Positions 1 through 14,707 of a stretch of DNA of 64,000 nt are shown here, in pieces. Both the position numbers and the translations under genes were made by a program. The stretch spans positions 11,764,689 to 11,828,688 of the forward strand of contig CM036658.1 of the NCBI GenBank assembly GCA_020746105.1, written 5' to 3'. This stretch comes from Trogon surrucura (lineage: Eukaryota > Chordata > Aves > Trogoniformes > Trogonidae). Below the pieces are notes generated by a model. The model saw only the letters and a program-made list of their open reading frames with translations, was not told the DNA's origin and made no database searches. The first letter of the stretch is position 1; every line of letters starts with the position of its first letter.

Positions 1-165
1 AGAGAGCGCCCCCACCCCGACTGCTCCATATATATATACCCTGAGCATGACGGCACGATGGTATCGAATATGCCTTTGACTAGCGACTAGTTTGGTTGAG
101 CTATTCCCTATTCCCGACTAGCTCCTTTACTGAGAATTAACCCTATCCTAGCTGAACCCCGTACA
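1..165 (+). mobile_element. ERVL-type LTR, right-hand end, cut by the window edge
   Basis: Resembles the 3' part of the common avian ERVL LTR: a TATATATA stretch with GAGCATGACGGCACGATGGTAT, then a terminus like AATTAACCCTATCCTAGCTG and ending ACA at 165. It is the same family as the element at 27368, whose matching section reads GAGCATGACATTACATGATAT. It is a non-coding fossil; no internal region is visible. Confidence 0.6.
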
Positions 166-3100
166 ACCTCTAAGATGTTTTACAAAGCACAGTTAGGGAA
201 ACAAACCACATGCAATCACAAAGTGGGCATACTGTTTGAAAGTTTAGGAAGAAAGTAAATGACACATCACGTCATTGTAGCTCTGTGATATTTGAACCTG
301 AGGATTTGAGACTTGCAGGATACAGGTGCCTGCTTATCTGTTGTGCAGACACTGGGGATGGAGATCAAGGCGGTCTGCACAGTGAGAACCAGTTGAAGGA
401 GGGAGCCTTGTAGTGCCAGAATGGCCCTGTTTTGGCTAAAGAATGTGGACAGATGGAGACTGACAACTTCAGCACCATCCTGAAAGCAGATAAACTGCTT
501 CAAAACAGCATTCTGAAGGCCACAGTGCCTTCAGTGAAAGCTTTTGCTTCATTATCCCTAATATATATATTAAAGTTGACATCCCTGACTATGCTAATGA
601 GCCTAGAAAAGTACATGCCAAACATATACGCCTATAGTCACCAACTCCCCACCCAAATCATGCTAAACATCACCCCAGGTAGGGGAGATAGATAAGGTTG
701 GAATACAAAGAGCATGGAGGGGGTATGTTGAGGATGGAGAGAACAAATCCAGAAGAGGCAGTTGATCGGCTGTGCTCCTTCTCACTCACCCAGGATGGGG
801 ACAGCTTCCTGGTAAGAATTGCATTTTCACCTTTTGGTGAGAAATACCTGGGGCATTTTGCTAGCATTACTATTACATTTTAGCGCTATTGCAGAGAGTG
901 AATTTATCAACAGCAATACTAAATCTGTTGTATCTGTCGCTTTAATAAATCACCTATTCTTTGCTATCTTGCAAATTATCTCAGTGCAAGTCCTTAACAG
1001 TGCTCTGAAACAGGTGAGCGCTCAGCTGAGGTACGTGCCTCCCACAGCCATATACCTTTCATGCAACAACTTCATGTGACAAGATTGAGCCATATTCAAT
1101 GATTCTTTGCCTCCTTTCTGAACTGCTACAGAGAATGGGATCTCACCAGTTTGCTCTGTTACTCATGGTAACCTTCAACCCTGCTTAAAGTGCTATTAGA
1201 ATAATATGTAAACCACGATATTTAAACTGTATTGACATAATAGCTATCTATTGTACAGCAGCCAACAAGCTGTATCTTCCTGGGCAATATAGTGACACAT
1301 CTTTTGTTCCCAGTGGGTGAGAATGTACGAGAACATGTTAATCCATTTTTTGAATTGAACAAGGCAAAGTGTCATGAATGTTTCTCTTGATCATCTCCCA
1401 AAGGGCATCTGTCTCTTAACTCATAGGTGACCAAAAATTGAATTTTTTGTGGCTCTTAATATTTAAGGCATACCTCACAAACAGCTACACAACTGACTCT
1501 CTGTGTGCTTCTTACAATCTATAAGGTAATGCTAACTGAGATCATGGAATACTTAAAAATTACTCTACCTCTGATACAGATATCTTTTCAAATCTTCGGA
1601 ACTATAATACTGCCTTTAATCAGAACTATGTGTTTTTGAGTTGGCAGGGCATACTGAAGAAACTGAAATACAGGAAAACTTTACTCCTGAAGTTCTTCAA
1701 GCATTCTGCAGTGTGTGATCACAGGATATGACATGTTATGCTTGTAACCCAGTTAAGAAAGTGGATGTGAAGAATATGTACTGTCTGTATAGAATAATGA
1801 AAGGGGTACATCACTGTTGGCCCATGAAACTGGATTGTTGCATTTGTGATATTGTTCTGCAGCACTTTTTTCCACATGCTGTGCTAGTGAAGCAAGAAGA
1901 ATACTTTGAAGCTTCTAACGACACTCTTGATATCTATTAAAAGTCCTAAATTGAGGGATGCAGTAAGAGTAAGGATATTTGCCCCACATTAAAATCCTGG
2001 CTTACACCTATTTCATTAAGGAATTAGCACAACTAATGATTTTAAGGGACTCAGGATTGTATCCCAAATATTGCAGTTTTTTGGTGTATCTGGATGACAA
2101 ATGGGGTTTCTGAGCTTCCATTTCTGGCTTTGCAAAGCCTTTGTTCCTTTTAAGTAGTCAGAAAGCTTGAATACTCTGAAAGCCTACCCTCACATACACT
2201 ATACACACTTTGCAATACCTCAACAGCCAAGAGGTGTTTCCAGGTTGCTTCTAAAAACAAATGAATTGAATTTTTAAGTAATGTACATTGATTTAAAGGA
2301 CTAAACCATCTAAAAATCAGACAAATTTGAACTGATCAATTTTCATTAGTTCACACTAGGGTAGTATACTTAAAACAGTATGAATGAATGTTCTCTCCTT
2401 TCCCAAGTTTCAGGTTAACTTGAAAAGAATTGCAGAAGTCCTCACACATATTTTTTAACCATTACAGTTTCTGAAAGAAGCAGTTTATTAAAATCAGGGA
2501 AGAGTCTAAAATCCATTTGAGAAGAAGACAGTCATATGCATATTACTAGGTGACTGTATTTTAGTTAGAAGATGCTATTCCCAGCCCTTTGGCATCGCTG
2601 GTGAGGATACACCACGCTTTATAGTGCAAATCTGCTCTCTAGTGGCAAAAACTTACCACACCAATTTTACTGAAAAATCCTTAGTTAATCCAGATGTATT
2701 AAAGTCAATTAATTTTTGTTTCACAAGAGTGGGTAATAAGAGAAAAAATCATTAATGAAATAAAAATTTGAGTGGCTGAAACTGAGTATGTACTTCTGTT
2801 TAGCTCTAATAATTCTAGTTCATTTCTCTGTTAGTATTAGACCAATCTTTTGTAATATGGACTTCAAATATATTTGAGGTAGGCTAGGTAACCATAAGAA
2901 GACATTTAACAAAGAAGAGCTAATATATTACTGTGGGAACTGTGCAGGGTTTTATCAGGTTTGAATCAGTAAGCCTGAAAGCTTCTAAAACTGGAATGTC
3001 AACTCTCTATGCAAATGCATGTTATTACTCGTCTGTAACAACTTTTTTTTCCCTTTAAGCTATGAAGTAACTATAGAAATAGCAGATAGCAATGTCATTA

Positions 3101-4149
3101 GATCATTTCAATCCTTTCCCAGTTACACCTTTCCTTGCATAAGTTTTCAAGAGAGACTTCAAGAAATACTGGCAAGAAATATTGCACAATTGAATTTACA
3201 GTTCACTCATTTTAATCTGGAGACTTGTAAACTTTATACCACGTCCTGAAATCATGAATGTTTAGATTAGGCTGAGCAGCACAACCCTTTCTAGCTTTTC
3301 AGCTACTTTGTTCTTCATTCTAGTAATTCACACATAACTGGATGTTCACTTAAGAACAGTAGAAGATTAAACTATAGTAGAATAGCTAAATCGGCCATGA
3401 CTCCCACGTGTCAGTAGCTGGCTGAGATACACACATGGATTGAGGAATGAACTGCCAGTTTCCAGTCTGGGAATTGAAGGCTGCCCAAAACTGGCGATTT
3501 TAATATACAGAAGGTCAGAAGCTAGGTGTGCATTTCCAACTGAGGGCACAGAGAGGAGGGTGATGACCAGTTCTGCTACAGTCTCCAACATATCTGATAC
3601 TTGAAACCATATTAGCAGGATGAAACTGAGTTTTATGAGGACTTAAGAGGATTTAAGTGACTTCATAAATATTTTGAGTTCTACTTATACCAATGTATTT
3701 GATGATATTTAGTGGATTTCTCAGTTGTTCTGTAAAAGAAACAGGTTGCACTTCATGACAGAGCCTTTTTGGAGTACACAGACTTTTGTAACTGCCAGCC
3801 AGTAAACCTGAGAAGATTAGGTAGAGCAACAGCTTTCAGAAACACTCTTTTTAGGCACCACGGTGAAAGGTTTACATCAGTTAAATATATGCTTATGTCA
3901 GTCCCAGTTCTGCATTTTCAAGACAGAAACTCATTCAGAAGTGCAAGTGAGCACAACTGTATAACCTGTGCACCTGTCGGTCAACAACACCTATAAATAG
4001 CTAATTCTTTAGCACTTTCCCCCAGCTACGTTTTGACACTGCAGTAGCACACAATAGTTCTTTGCTGTGTATTGGATCTTCTTATACAGTAATTAGGCAA
4101 CAGCCCTATCTAAAAAACATCTGATCCTTGCCCTAAACAGCCAGAAATC
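166..4149. other. intergenic, no gene seen
   Basis: AT-rich sequence with only short, unconvincing open frames (at most 87 codons). I recognise no exon or repeat family. Confidence 0.6.
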
Positions 4150-5480
4150 TAAGGGACTAGCCTCACCTCCATCCCTGGGAAAGTGATGGAATGACTTATC
4201 CTTGGTGCCATCTCAAGGCATATCAAGGATAAGAGGGTCATTAGAGACAGTCAACATGGCTTCACCAAGGGGAAGTCGTGCTTGACTAACCTCATAGCCT
4301 TTTACGAGGATCTAACAAGGTGGATAGATGATGGCCGAGCGGTGGATGTGGTCTACCTTGACTTCAGTAAAGCATTTGACACAGTCTCCCACAGCATCCT
4401 TGCTGCTAAACTGAGGAAGTGTGGTCTAGACTCTCGGGTAGTGAGATGGACTGCGAACCGGTTAAGAGAAAGAAGCCAAAGAGTCGTGGTCAATGGGGCA
4501 GAGTCTGGTTGGAGGCCTGTATCCAGTGGAGTCCCTCAAGGGTCGGTACTGGGACCAGTATTAGTCAATATATTCATCAATGACTTGGATGAGGGACTAG
4601 AGAGTACTATCAGCAAGTTTGCTGGTGACACCAAGCTGGGAGGAGTGGCTGACACACCAGAAGGCTGTGCTGCCATCCAGCGAGACCTGGACAGGCTGGA
4701 GCGTTGGGCGGGGAAAAATTTAATGAAATACAACAAGGGTAAGTGTAGGGTCTTGCATCTGGGTAGGAACAACCCCAGGTTCCAGTATAAGTTGGGGAAT
4801 GACTTATCAGAGAGCAGTGTAGGGGAAAGGGACCTGGGAGTCTTGGTGGACAGCAGGATGGCCATGAGCCAGCACTGTGCCCTTGTGGCCAGGAAGGCCA
4901 ATGGCATCCTGGGGTGTATTAGAAGGGGGGTGGTGAGTAGGTCGAGAGAGGTTCTCCTTCCCCTCTACTCTGCCCTGGTGAGACCCCATCTGGAATACTG
5001 TGTCCTGTTCTGGGCCCCTCAGTTCAAAAAAGACAGGGAACTGCTGGAGAGAGTCCAGCACAGGGCAACTAGGATGATTAAGGGAGTGGAGCATCTCCCT
5101 CATGAGGAAAGGCTGAGGGAGCTGGGGCTCTTTAGTTTGGAGGAGACTGAGGGGAGATCTTATTAATGTTTACAAATACACAAGGATGGAGCCAGGCTCT
5201 TCTTGGTGACAACCAATGATAGGACAAGGGGTAATGGGCTGAAACTGGAACATAAGAGGTTCCACTTAAACTCGAGAAGAAACTTCTTCTCAGTGAGGGT
5301 GAAGGAACACTGGAACAGGCTGCCCAGAGAGGCTGTGGAGTCTCCTTCTCTGGAGACATTGAAGACCCGCCTGGACACGTTCCTATGTAGCATTTTCTAG
5401 GCGTTCCTGCTCTGGCAGGGGGATTGGACTTGATGATTTTCGAGGTCCCTTCCAATCCCTGATATTCTGTGATTCTGTGA
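4150..5480 (+). mobile_element. CR1 LINE, 5'-truncated, 3' end intact
   Basis: The sense copy begins inside ORF2 ([11 protein letters not shown]-like region) and runs to the CR1 3' end, with octamers GATATTCTGTGATTCTGTGA. The frame 4282-5166 encodes the RT palm from [14 protein letters not shown] onward, with KAFDTVSH and [10 protein letters not shown]. The catalytic box reads FAGD instead of FADD, so this RT would be inactive. The frame is lost near 5143, where other copies read LEKRRLRGD. It is the same subfamily as the copies at 31143 and 47592 ([15 protein letters not shown] signature). The 5' limit is approximate. Confidence 0.95.
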
Positions 5481-8400
5481 CTAATGTCACACAGCTGAAT
5501 ATAACCGAGTGTGGGAGACAGACAGACTAGTCTTAATAACAGAAGCTGTCACAGTGTAGAAGCTGCTTAAGTAGCAAAAATGCTCTGTGCTGGAACAGTG
5601 CAGAGGATGACCTCTTGGGGGGACATAAGAGAGGGCTGGAGCATTGTTTGGGGTTTGTACAAAGCTTCTTGATCCTTGCATTTGGCAGTACTTGCAGATT
5701 CCTGCTATGACCAGGTTGCTGTACAAAGTCAGTCAAAGATATGAGCAAAGTAGACACGTGTATTTTTCTTTTTTTGCGTATTGTAAAAAAAAAAAACCAG
5801 TTACAGGAAACTAGTGCCTGGGGAAGCAAGCTGTTCAATTCTGTAAGAATAGGACATCTTGCTGCTCTGTCCCAAACATGCCTTAGATTGGCATTCGATG
5901 AGCTTCTGTTGATACTTCTACCCACAGAACTATTCTACAGCAGGAAAAAAAATATCTGCAGTATTAAATTCAAACCTAGTTTGGCTGAAGATTATAATAT
6001 CATGTCAAAGGATACCAATCTAACTGAATTCAACTTAAATCCAGAAATATTTACATCAAGACTGATGGTAAGTTTGAAGACACAAGTTTTTAAGTAAAAC
6101 TGAAATTTATTTCCTATAGTAGTCAGTGCTATAAAACAAATAGTTCAGATAACTTATCTGAATTTTCTAATTGGACTAGCTAGAACAGTTAAGGACATAA
6201 GAAAACAGATGGACCTGCTGATCCCTGGCTGCTATGTATACATACACATGGTAAGAACACAAGAAAATCTCATAATCTGCTCTCATAAGGTGACAATCTA
6301 GCTCAGTTCCAAATTACACAACATCTTTTTTTTTTATTTTATTTTAAATGAGGATTACCACTTTTACTCACACCCTCTGGTAGTGGGATATTACTGCTTT
6401 ACATAGTCCTTTTTGCACTATGTTATTTTGAAGCATTTGCATAACCACAAAAGATTTGTATAACCGTAATAATTTGTCTTTAGTTAAACCAGTCTAAAGT
6501 TAACTCATTTTTAAATCACTGCTTCACAGCTATAGTTTCCAATAATTATGACACGAGTACACATAAAACATGATGCTTTTAGGAAGCTTTGTGACAGATG
6601 CCTACACCACTTTGAAAAGACTTCATAAAATAGAGCCAGAGCCATGTTACTCACAACATGACTAACTGCAGAAATTGCTCGAAACATCCTTGGCTAATGT
6701 TTTGCAGGAGGTCAAACAGAAACGTAATTAGTGTGCTAGAAGATATATATATATGCAAACTAAGCTTTTATCTGGGGAGCAAGCTGTCATAAGATATTTG
6801 TATTAAACCTGGGAGGGTCAGGGGTAGCCATCAAAAAGCAGAAACACTGAATACTGAAGAAGTGAGAGAAGGATTCGTGGTTAGGATAATGTGCCTCACA
6901 AGCAGGAGTCAAGAATGAAGCACGTAGGGCTCTCCTGAAAAAAAAAATCGCTACCCAACCATGCCCTTCCTAAAAAAAACCAAAACTAAAACAGCCAATA
7001 AGTGTTTGTGGATGAACTGCTATACCTGAAAAATAAAAAAAAGGTATTGAATAAATTATTCTTCACATGTCAAGCACCCACTTCAACAGTCTATTTCCCT
7101 ACAACCCGAGCATAAAAGCCTTCTGCAACATCAATATGCCTTTCCATTTCAGCACCTTGCAACCCTCCTCAGAAATCACCTGGAGAAGACCACCTTTCTA
7201 CTGCTTATATGTTCTCACTCAGTGCCTATTCCCACAGTGTCTGAGCTCCTGCTAGGACTTAAAACAGTCGTTAACATGTGCCATATGTTGTTTGCACTTT
7301 CATTCTTCCCCCAGGGAAGAAATGTGCCATAAGAGTTCTGTTTTCAAGAAGACCTGCTTTTGTTGTTAAGGGTTATATTTTAGCGTATGTGGAAAATTAA
7401 CTTATCAGAGCTTTGGCCCCAAAAGAATGAAATTAATTCAGACTCAGTCTGACAAACATTGCCAAGTCAGCAATGGTTTTTTTGTGGCTGGCAGAGTACA
7501 CCTCAACTGCCTCCTGATTGCAGCTGCAGTATTATCTTGTGGGTGGGAGATGGTTTATCTCTACCAATAGGAGTGTCAGAGAACAAACCCCAATAACCTG
7601 AGTTTCATGTGGAAATCCAGGGACACACAACTACATCAGCCTTATAGATACTTGGCGCAAAATGTGTGCAGTTTCTGAGCAGTACTAAGGTTAAGATCGG
7701 TGTATAGTGTTTATTGTAGCCTGATTTTGTGGGGTTTCCTACTTCTTTATGTCATTAATGACTCATCTTACTTACACAGGAAATACACTTAATCACAGCT
7801 GCCATCTAACAAAATCAACATCTAGAAAAGAGGGAGTGTGTGGTGTCCTGAACTTTCTCCTACACTGTTTTGTGTTTTGCATTTTGTGTGTTTTTAAAAA
7901 AGAAAAACCAAAACACAGCAACAGAGCCAGCCCATATAGTTTAGAGCACTGATATAACTTCTCATTTTTTCTGATCCCTGTAATTATTTTCTTTGGCGTT
8001 CTCTCAAATTGCTTTACCTAGCTAAGCTTAAACAGTTCCTGGCTGCCATGATATTTTCATTGGTAAAGCACATGAAATGCTGTTACAATTATGATTGATA
8101 GTGAATACACTGATCATGTGTTACACTGGGAAGTAAAAAAGATATCTGAAAAATCCCTATGGTAAATGTGAGCAACACAATTCTTTTTAACATCTTAATT
8201 TTGTTTTTACATTAATGTGTTTACCTCTTGACTTTCAGGTTAAATGTCCTTATAGGAATACATTTACTGATAGGAAATGCACTTTCTTAGCCCCCTAAAG
8301 GAGTAAACATCATAAAAAAAAAAAAGAGGAATGTCTGTCTGAAAGAAGTTTCAGCTGCTAATGACACACACCATGTTACAGGTTTTCCAAATGGAAAACT

Positions 8401-11400
8401 AACATAACTGTGCCATCTCAACTACAGACATGTAGTGCCAGAAATAAAGAGTAAATTGTTTTTCCAGTGAAATATCAGTGTGCTCCGATCTAAAATCCCT
8501 TTGACAACTGGTCTGACAATGCCCTTTCCACATGGAATAGAGTGAAGAAAAGTTTGTCAGTACTACTGTTGCCTTTTACCCATTGATGTACTTCCTAGGG
8601 ACTGGCTTGAGACTGTTAACCAATCCCATATATGTTGCATATACTTTAAAAATAATGTAATTGTCATGGGACCACTGCCAGGTCAGACTCAAACTAATAA
8701 TTTCCTGATCCTATTGTCCACTTGCAGTGCACAATTGTTCCATGCAGGAGCCTTCTAGGATTAGGCTAGCACCTTGCTTGGCTGAACTTCAGGGTTTTCA
8801 GAATTTTCAGAGGCTGCAATAGCTATACCAAAGTCATCACTTTAAACAGTTGCTGAAGCATCTGGGTGAGCAAGTCCTTCTTACAGCTCTGAGGTGAACG
8901 AATCAAGAAGTAAGAACAGGTTTTCCTTCTTACTGCCCTTTCCTAGCTCACACACAAGTACAAGCACACACACACAAACCCTCAGACCCTTCCCGGAGCC
9001 TAGCAGAAATGTGTAAAGCAAGTGTAATGACCTCTGTTATTTTTACTTTCCTACAATACTATTATGTGAACTACAGTGTCAAGTGGCTGCAGTGCATTAC
9101 CTCTTGCTGGCAACAGATGTCCCCTTGTGCCCATCACTTTGCATTTGCAGAAAGGGCTAGCAGTTGCAAAATTACATAAGCAGTTTTCATCTGCTGAACA
9201 GATGAATTTTTTAATTTCACTTGTTTCCGCAAAGGTCTGGTCCACAACAAAATATGTTGCTTCTATGTTTTCATAAATGCAAGACCGCAGGATCAAGAGA
9301 AAAGACCAAAATTCTGTGAATTTCAAATCAGTTTTTACTTTATGCTTTCAAAGAAAGAAAATTAGGATGATTATTCCTAGTTAACTCTTCCAATTTACCA
9401 CAAAGATCATGAGTCAATCCATAAAAGACACTCCCCTGGGATTTCTTGGCTGGGATTTAAATACACTCCCTCTCTAACAGAGAACTTGGTCTTTGTAATA
9501 CTTTAAGTAACAGTAAGTCCACAGCTTTGGATACTAGAACACTACACCTCTTCCAAGTTAGCAGGAGCAGAAGTAAGCCTAGACTCAATTACAGGAGATT
9601 GCCACTTCAGCGGAGCTAGAGAAATTCACAGCACTCTCCAAGATTTGCTTTGGTAGCAGAGACTCAGGATCTTGCATTGCCCTTTCAAACCCTGCAATGT
9701 ACTTTTGCAGTCTTAGGGACAACAATCTGGTACAGAACTTTTACACAAGTTTCTCTATGAGGCAATACAAGTGTGGTTAAGAGAGGAAAATAGGCCTTGT
9801 TTCTGTAGCTAGCCACACATGTCCAATTTTGGTTAAAATATTTAACAGAAAAATCACTTGGAAAATGTACTGTTATTTTGCAAATGATTTTTACACATTT
9901 GTTTCTCCATATGGAATAAAGAAATGTGTCTGGGAATGCTGGTACCACAACTACAAATTCTTACTGTCTCGCTCACTTCCTGATGAAATCCATAGACAAA
10001 AAGCCTTGAAATATGGATTGACTAAAAATGCTCCTGTTGCACAAGCCACCCATTTCATGACAAGACTATTGGGCAATTCAGTGGTGTATGTTTCGACTTT
10101 CACCACCCGTGCTTGGAGCATAAAGAAACACAAGTAATGTTACAGCATCACAAAAGTGAATACAGAAATTCAGGGAATTACTGAAGGAAAAAATGCCACA
10201 TAATCTACCTAATGGTTTCCTTTTCTTTCTATGTAAATACAGACATCATCAAGAATCAGACCAAGACTTTTTACTTCCCAGGTACTGAAGGAGTTACGAT
10301 ATTCTTAGAAGTGTATCTAAATGCTCTCAATGTTTTTGTCTTTTTGACAAAACTGGAAAACACATAAAACCTGCCAGGATCAAAAATGAGTGGATTACTT
10401 TACTTTCTGGTTTTGATAGCAACCATCAGAGCTGATGAAGTTGATCAAATTCTCTCTACAGAAATTTAACATAAGTGTCTTTCTCAAGAATGAAGAATTT
10501 ATCAAACTTTCCTCCAGATTTCTTCCCCTCTCCCAAAGAATTAAATATTTGCATTCTCACAAACCAATGGTCTCTGTTATTCCTACTAGTTGCAGCTCTC
10601 ATCTCACATTCTTCGCTGTTTGATAACTGCCCATATAGTGAACAAGTTTGCTCTTTCCTGTCTCCCGGAAAAATAAATTAGAAACTTTGGAGCTGTTCCA
10701 CTTCATTACTATATTTAAGCCAAGATCAACTGATTTTAAGCTGCTTTATCATCTTACATGTTATTAAGAGTAGTGTCATCTTTTTATATAATCAGAGTGT
10801 AACACAGGAATACAGAAATAAAAGTCACAGAGAAGAAACAGCAACTGAAAACTGGCTTGCTTGTTTTTCAAACCAAAAAGGCACAAACTAGGCAAGCTCT
10901 GGTCTACTGCATATCTCAGAAGACTGTTCTAAGACATTACCTACGCTAATTTTAATATAACTTCTAAAGTGAAACAATGGTATAAATGGGAATTTATGTT
11001 TAAAATACCCTACAATTATAGCTGCCAAATTGAGGCCATTTCCCTCATGAAAGGGAAGAAATCATTAGGATGATCAAGAATAATTAGGAGAATATTCAGA
11101 AAGAGCACAAGCCATTTTTTCACTTGAAACTGCGCACTAGCTTAAGCAGCTGATGTAAATAGTTGCATGCAGCAGACCTGTCTTGCAGTGTAAACATCTT
11201 ACAGGAGTGAAGCTACAAAACCAGTGTTTCAATGTGTTGAAAAGTGCACTGGGAAATTCTGAAAAGCTTCAAAAACCAAGTTACTCTTTTCTTTGATTCC
11301 AGCAATCTTTCACTTAGATTTTCAGAGGTGTCAGAAAGATCAGAATCCGTCTTATAAAGCCAGCTACATTCACACGCTAACAAGGATGGCATTGTTGTCT

Positions 11401-13615
11401 CAAGTTTCCAGTTTAACCCTCCTGTTCAGGTCCCTCTAAAAGATACATTTCAACAACAACTTTGTGTGGGAAAAGCATGTAGAGTGGTTCTGTCACTATT
11501 TCCTGGCATTATAATTTTATCCAGTTTATTTTGTCTTTTAGATGTCAACTGCTTACAACTATTTAGTTTTGTGAAACATCTGGGGCGACTGTGGATGCTT
11601 AATAACAGAGAACACAGTTGGTATTCCACTAATCGGCTATGAAGCAGCAGCTGAGTAGGGACCTATTCTTTTACTCAAGCTTCACTCAGGTAAAATCATA
11701 CGGTTTAGAAGCTAGGTAAGAACTTCAGAGCCTGAAAGAGTATTTCTTTATCAATTCAAAAATGTTTTCAGCCACATTTGTTCTGAGTTTATAGCAGTTA
11801 TGTTGCAACTCTTCAGGTAGAAAGCATATGCAAGGTGTTTCCTCTCAGACCTGACTAGCTCTGCCAACACATGCACACACATTTTACCTATAGCCAAAAA
11901 AATATCAGCTTGTGTTCTGGCACAAACTACATCAGTGTGTGCTTCAGTAGGCTGGCAAGAACGATGAGTTGGTGAAGGACTACTTTATGTTCCTCTGGCT
12001 GAAGTTTAGTTGCTCTTTTTACATGTAATTTTACAAATATATCTTCAAGGGAGCAGACTCCATGGTGAAAGTCAGGCTTTAAAATGCTGAAGTTACCATA
12101 ACTTTTCAAATTTCTCTCTGAAGTCTTTTGTTTCTAAATCCAGGTATGCTATTTACTAGTTTTATAATCACACGCTACTGACCGCACTGTTTCCATTAAC
12201 ATGCAGACTACACCTAATCAGCAAAGGAGCTTAACTGAACAAAAAATAAACAAAAAAAGGCCCCATCAACATCTGTAGAAGGTGTCACAGAGTTAATGAA
12301 TGCAAAGCGCAGCACAATGGAATTAATGAGAGCACTGAATATTCTGCAGACCTCTGTGAAGAAACACAGTCATTAAAGAGAAAAACAAAGATTATTTTCT
12401 CATACACAGCTCAGTCTGCTCTCAAAGGTTCTGGAAACAGTTTGCGAAGATATATAGCTTACTTAAAATTTGACATAAACATTCAGTCTGAGGATGTCAA
12501 GACAGCGTGGAGTACTTAAATGCTTTAATGCATGGTCTTACATGGATGTAAAAAGCTACCAGAAATTAAGCCATGTGCACCACAAGGAAAGTATGATCAA
12601 GAGATCCTTTTGCTTTCACCAAAATCCTCAATTATTTGCCATCATTCCATTCTTCCTAGGTCAACAAAAATATCATCTCAGTTTGGATCTGAGTTCTGCA
12701 ATACTGAAGGTCTGAAAAAGTTCAGTAGTTACTTTCTACTTTTCATCAGAAAAATTTATTGGCAATTAACTGTGAAATAATGAGAAGGATAAATCTGTTG
12801 TTAAGTCTTCAAATATGATGCACTACTGAATGGACTTAACACGCATTCAGATTTAAGACTTGGAACTAGGCTTGCGGTACTTGATCCAAAGCCAATTCAT
12901 TAAGGTTGGTACTGGAAGACAGGTATCTATTGCATTCCTTTCTATTAACAGGACAAAATTGCCATTTTAATCTTAAAAATGTACCTTTCAATTCAGTACA
13001 CACTGTCCCCATAAGGTTCACTGTATCTAGACCATAGTCTAAACCTGAAATTGTGAGGAACACTTACAGTCACAGTTCAGTGCGGGAAAGAGCTTATCTC
13101 TGACACAAACACAATCTTTCACAGGCTCTGTGTGAGGTTTCTCTTGAAACTGAAGTAAGAGGTTGCCACCTACTTGTACATCATGACTGTGTAACTGCCT
13201 ATTCATCTGCCTATTCTTCACAGGGAAATTAAATCTACAGTACACGCTGCTCCATTTTCAAAAAATGGACTGAACTATTTTACTTCAAAATACCCCGATA
13301 TCTGACTAGAACAACCAAATCCTCAACTCCATCTAGGACTCAAAGTATACTGGTAGCCTCACAACTTTAAAAGGGTAGCTTCAAGCTCGTTTAATTTTTT
13401 TAATGGATTTTTTTTGAGGCATCTTGCCGCCAACTATGTGAGGTGAAGGCTGCACACATCACACTTCTGTGCTTTTCAGTCCTGCAATGTCTAAGGCTCT
13501 GTGCATCACAATAACCTGCAAATTATGGTTCCATTGGTTGTTGTAATAAAAACACTCATCAGAGACCTCATTTTTATGTAAGACAGCCAGTACTGTAAAA
13601 GTAGATGGGTTTGTA
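5481..13615. other. intergenic, no gene seen
   Basis: About 8 kb of AT-rich sequence. The longest open frames (118 codons at 5741-6097 and 130 on the minus strand at 5533-5925) have low-complexity or unremarkable composition and no recognisable domain. I see no repeat family beyond short AT and CA runs. Confidence 0.6.
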
Positions 13616-14704
13616 CAGAACCAGAGAATTACTGAGGATGGAAAAGACGTCTGAGATCATCAAGTCCAGCCTATGTCCCAGCACCACCACAACAGCCAGA
13701 CCATGGCACTAAGTGCCACATCCAGGCTCTCCTTAAACACCTCCAGGGACGGTGACTCCACCACTTCCCTGGGCAGTGCATCCCAGTGCCTGAGCACCCT
13801 CTCCATGAGGAAGTGCTGCCTGAGATCCAACCTAAACCTCCCCTGACGAAGTTTCAGGCCGTGCCCTCTCATCCTGTCACTGGTTGCCGGGGAGAACAGC
13901 CTGACCCCCCACCTGGCTACCCTCTCCCTTCAGGGAGTTGTAGAGAGTGATAAGGTCCAACCCGAGTCTCCTCTTCTCCAGGCTAAACACCCCCAGCTCC
14001 CTCAGCCTCTCCTCACAGGACTTTCCCTCCAGTCCCCTCCCCAGCCTCATTGCTCTCCTCTGGACCCGCTTCAGCATCTCAATGTCTCTCTTGCAGTGAG
14101 GGGCCCAGACCCGCACACAGAGCTCGAGGTGAGGCCTCCCCAGTGCTGAGCACAGGGGCAGAATCACATCCCTGCTCCTGCTGGCCACACTGTTCCTGAT
14201 ACAGGCCAGGATGCCATTGGCCTTCCGGGCCACCTGGGCACACTGCTGGCTCATGTTCAGCCGGTTGTCACCCAACACTCCCAGGTCCCTCTCTGCTGGG
14301 CCGCTCCCCAGCCACTCCTCCCCCAGTCGGTAGCACTACAGGGGGTTATTGTGGCCAAAGTGTAGGACCCTGCACTTGGTCTGGTTGAACTTCATCCCAT
14401 TGGCCTCGGCCCATTGACCCAGCCTTGTCCAGCTCCCTCTGCAGTGCCTTCCTGCCGTCCGGCAGATCGACACTTGCCCCCAGCTTGGTGTCATCCGCAA
14501 ACTTACTAAGGGTAGACTCAATCCCCTCATCCAGGTTGTCAGTAAAGATATTGAATAGGACTTGGCCCAGTACTGATCCTTGGAGGGGACACTGGTCACT
14601 AGATGCCAACTGGATGCAGCACCATTCACCACCACTCTCTGGGCCCGGGGTGCACTCGTCCAAGCTGTGGGCTGCCAGCTTTTCCAGGAGGATGCTCTGT
14701 GACC
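13616..14704 (-). mobile_element. CR1 LINE, antisense, 5'-truncated, older subfamily
   Basis: The 3' end lies at 13616 (CAGAACCAGAGAATTACTG, a decayed octamer tail). ORF2 fragments on the minus strand show [54 protein letters not shown] and [13 protein letters not shown]. Several frame breaks separate these pieces, so it is inactive. It is cut inside the RT domain where the LTR at 14708 begins. Confidence 0.93.
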
Positions 14705-14707
14705 TTT

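Noticed and set aside
5741-6097. 118-codon plus-strand open frame
   Set aside because: AT-rich composition, a lysine run from an A stretch, no recognisable domain, no splice or promoter context.
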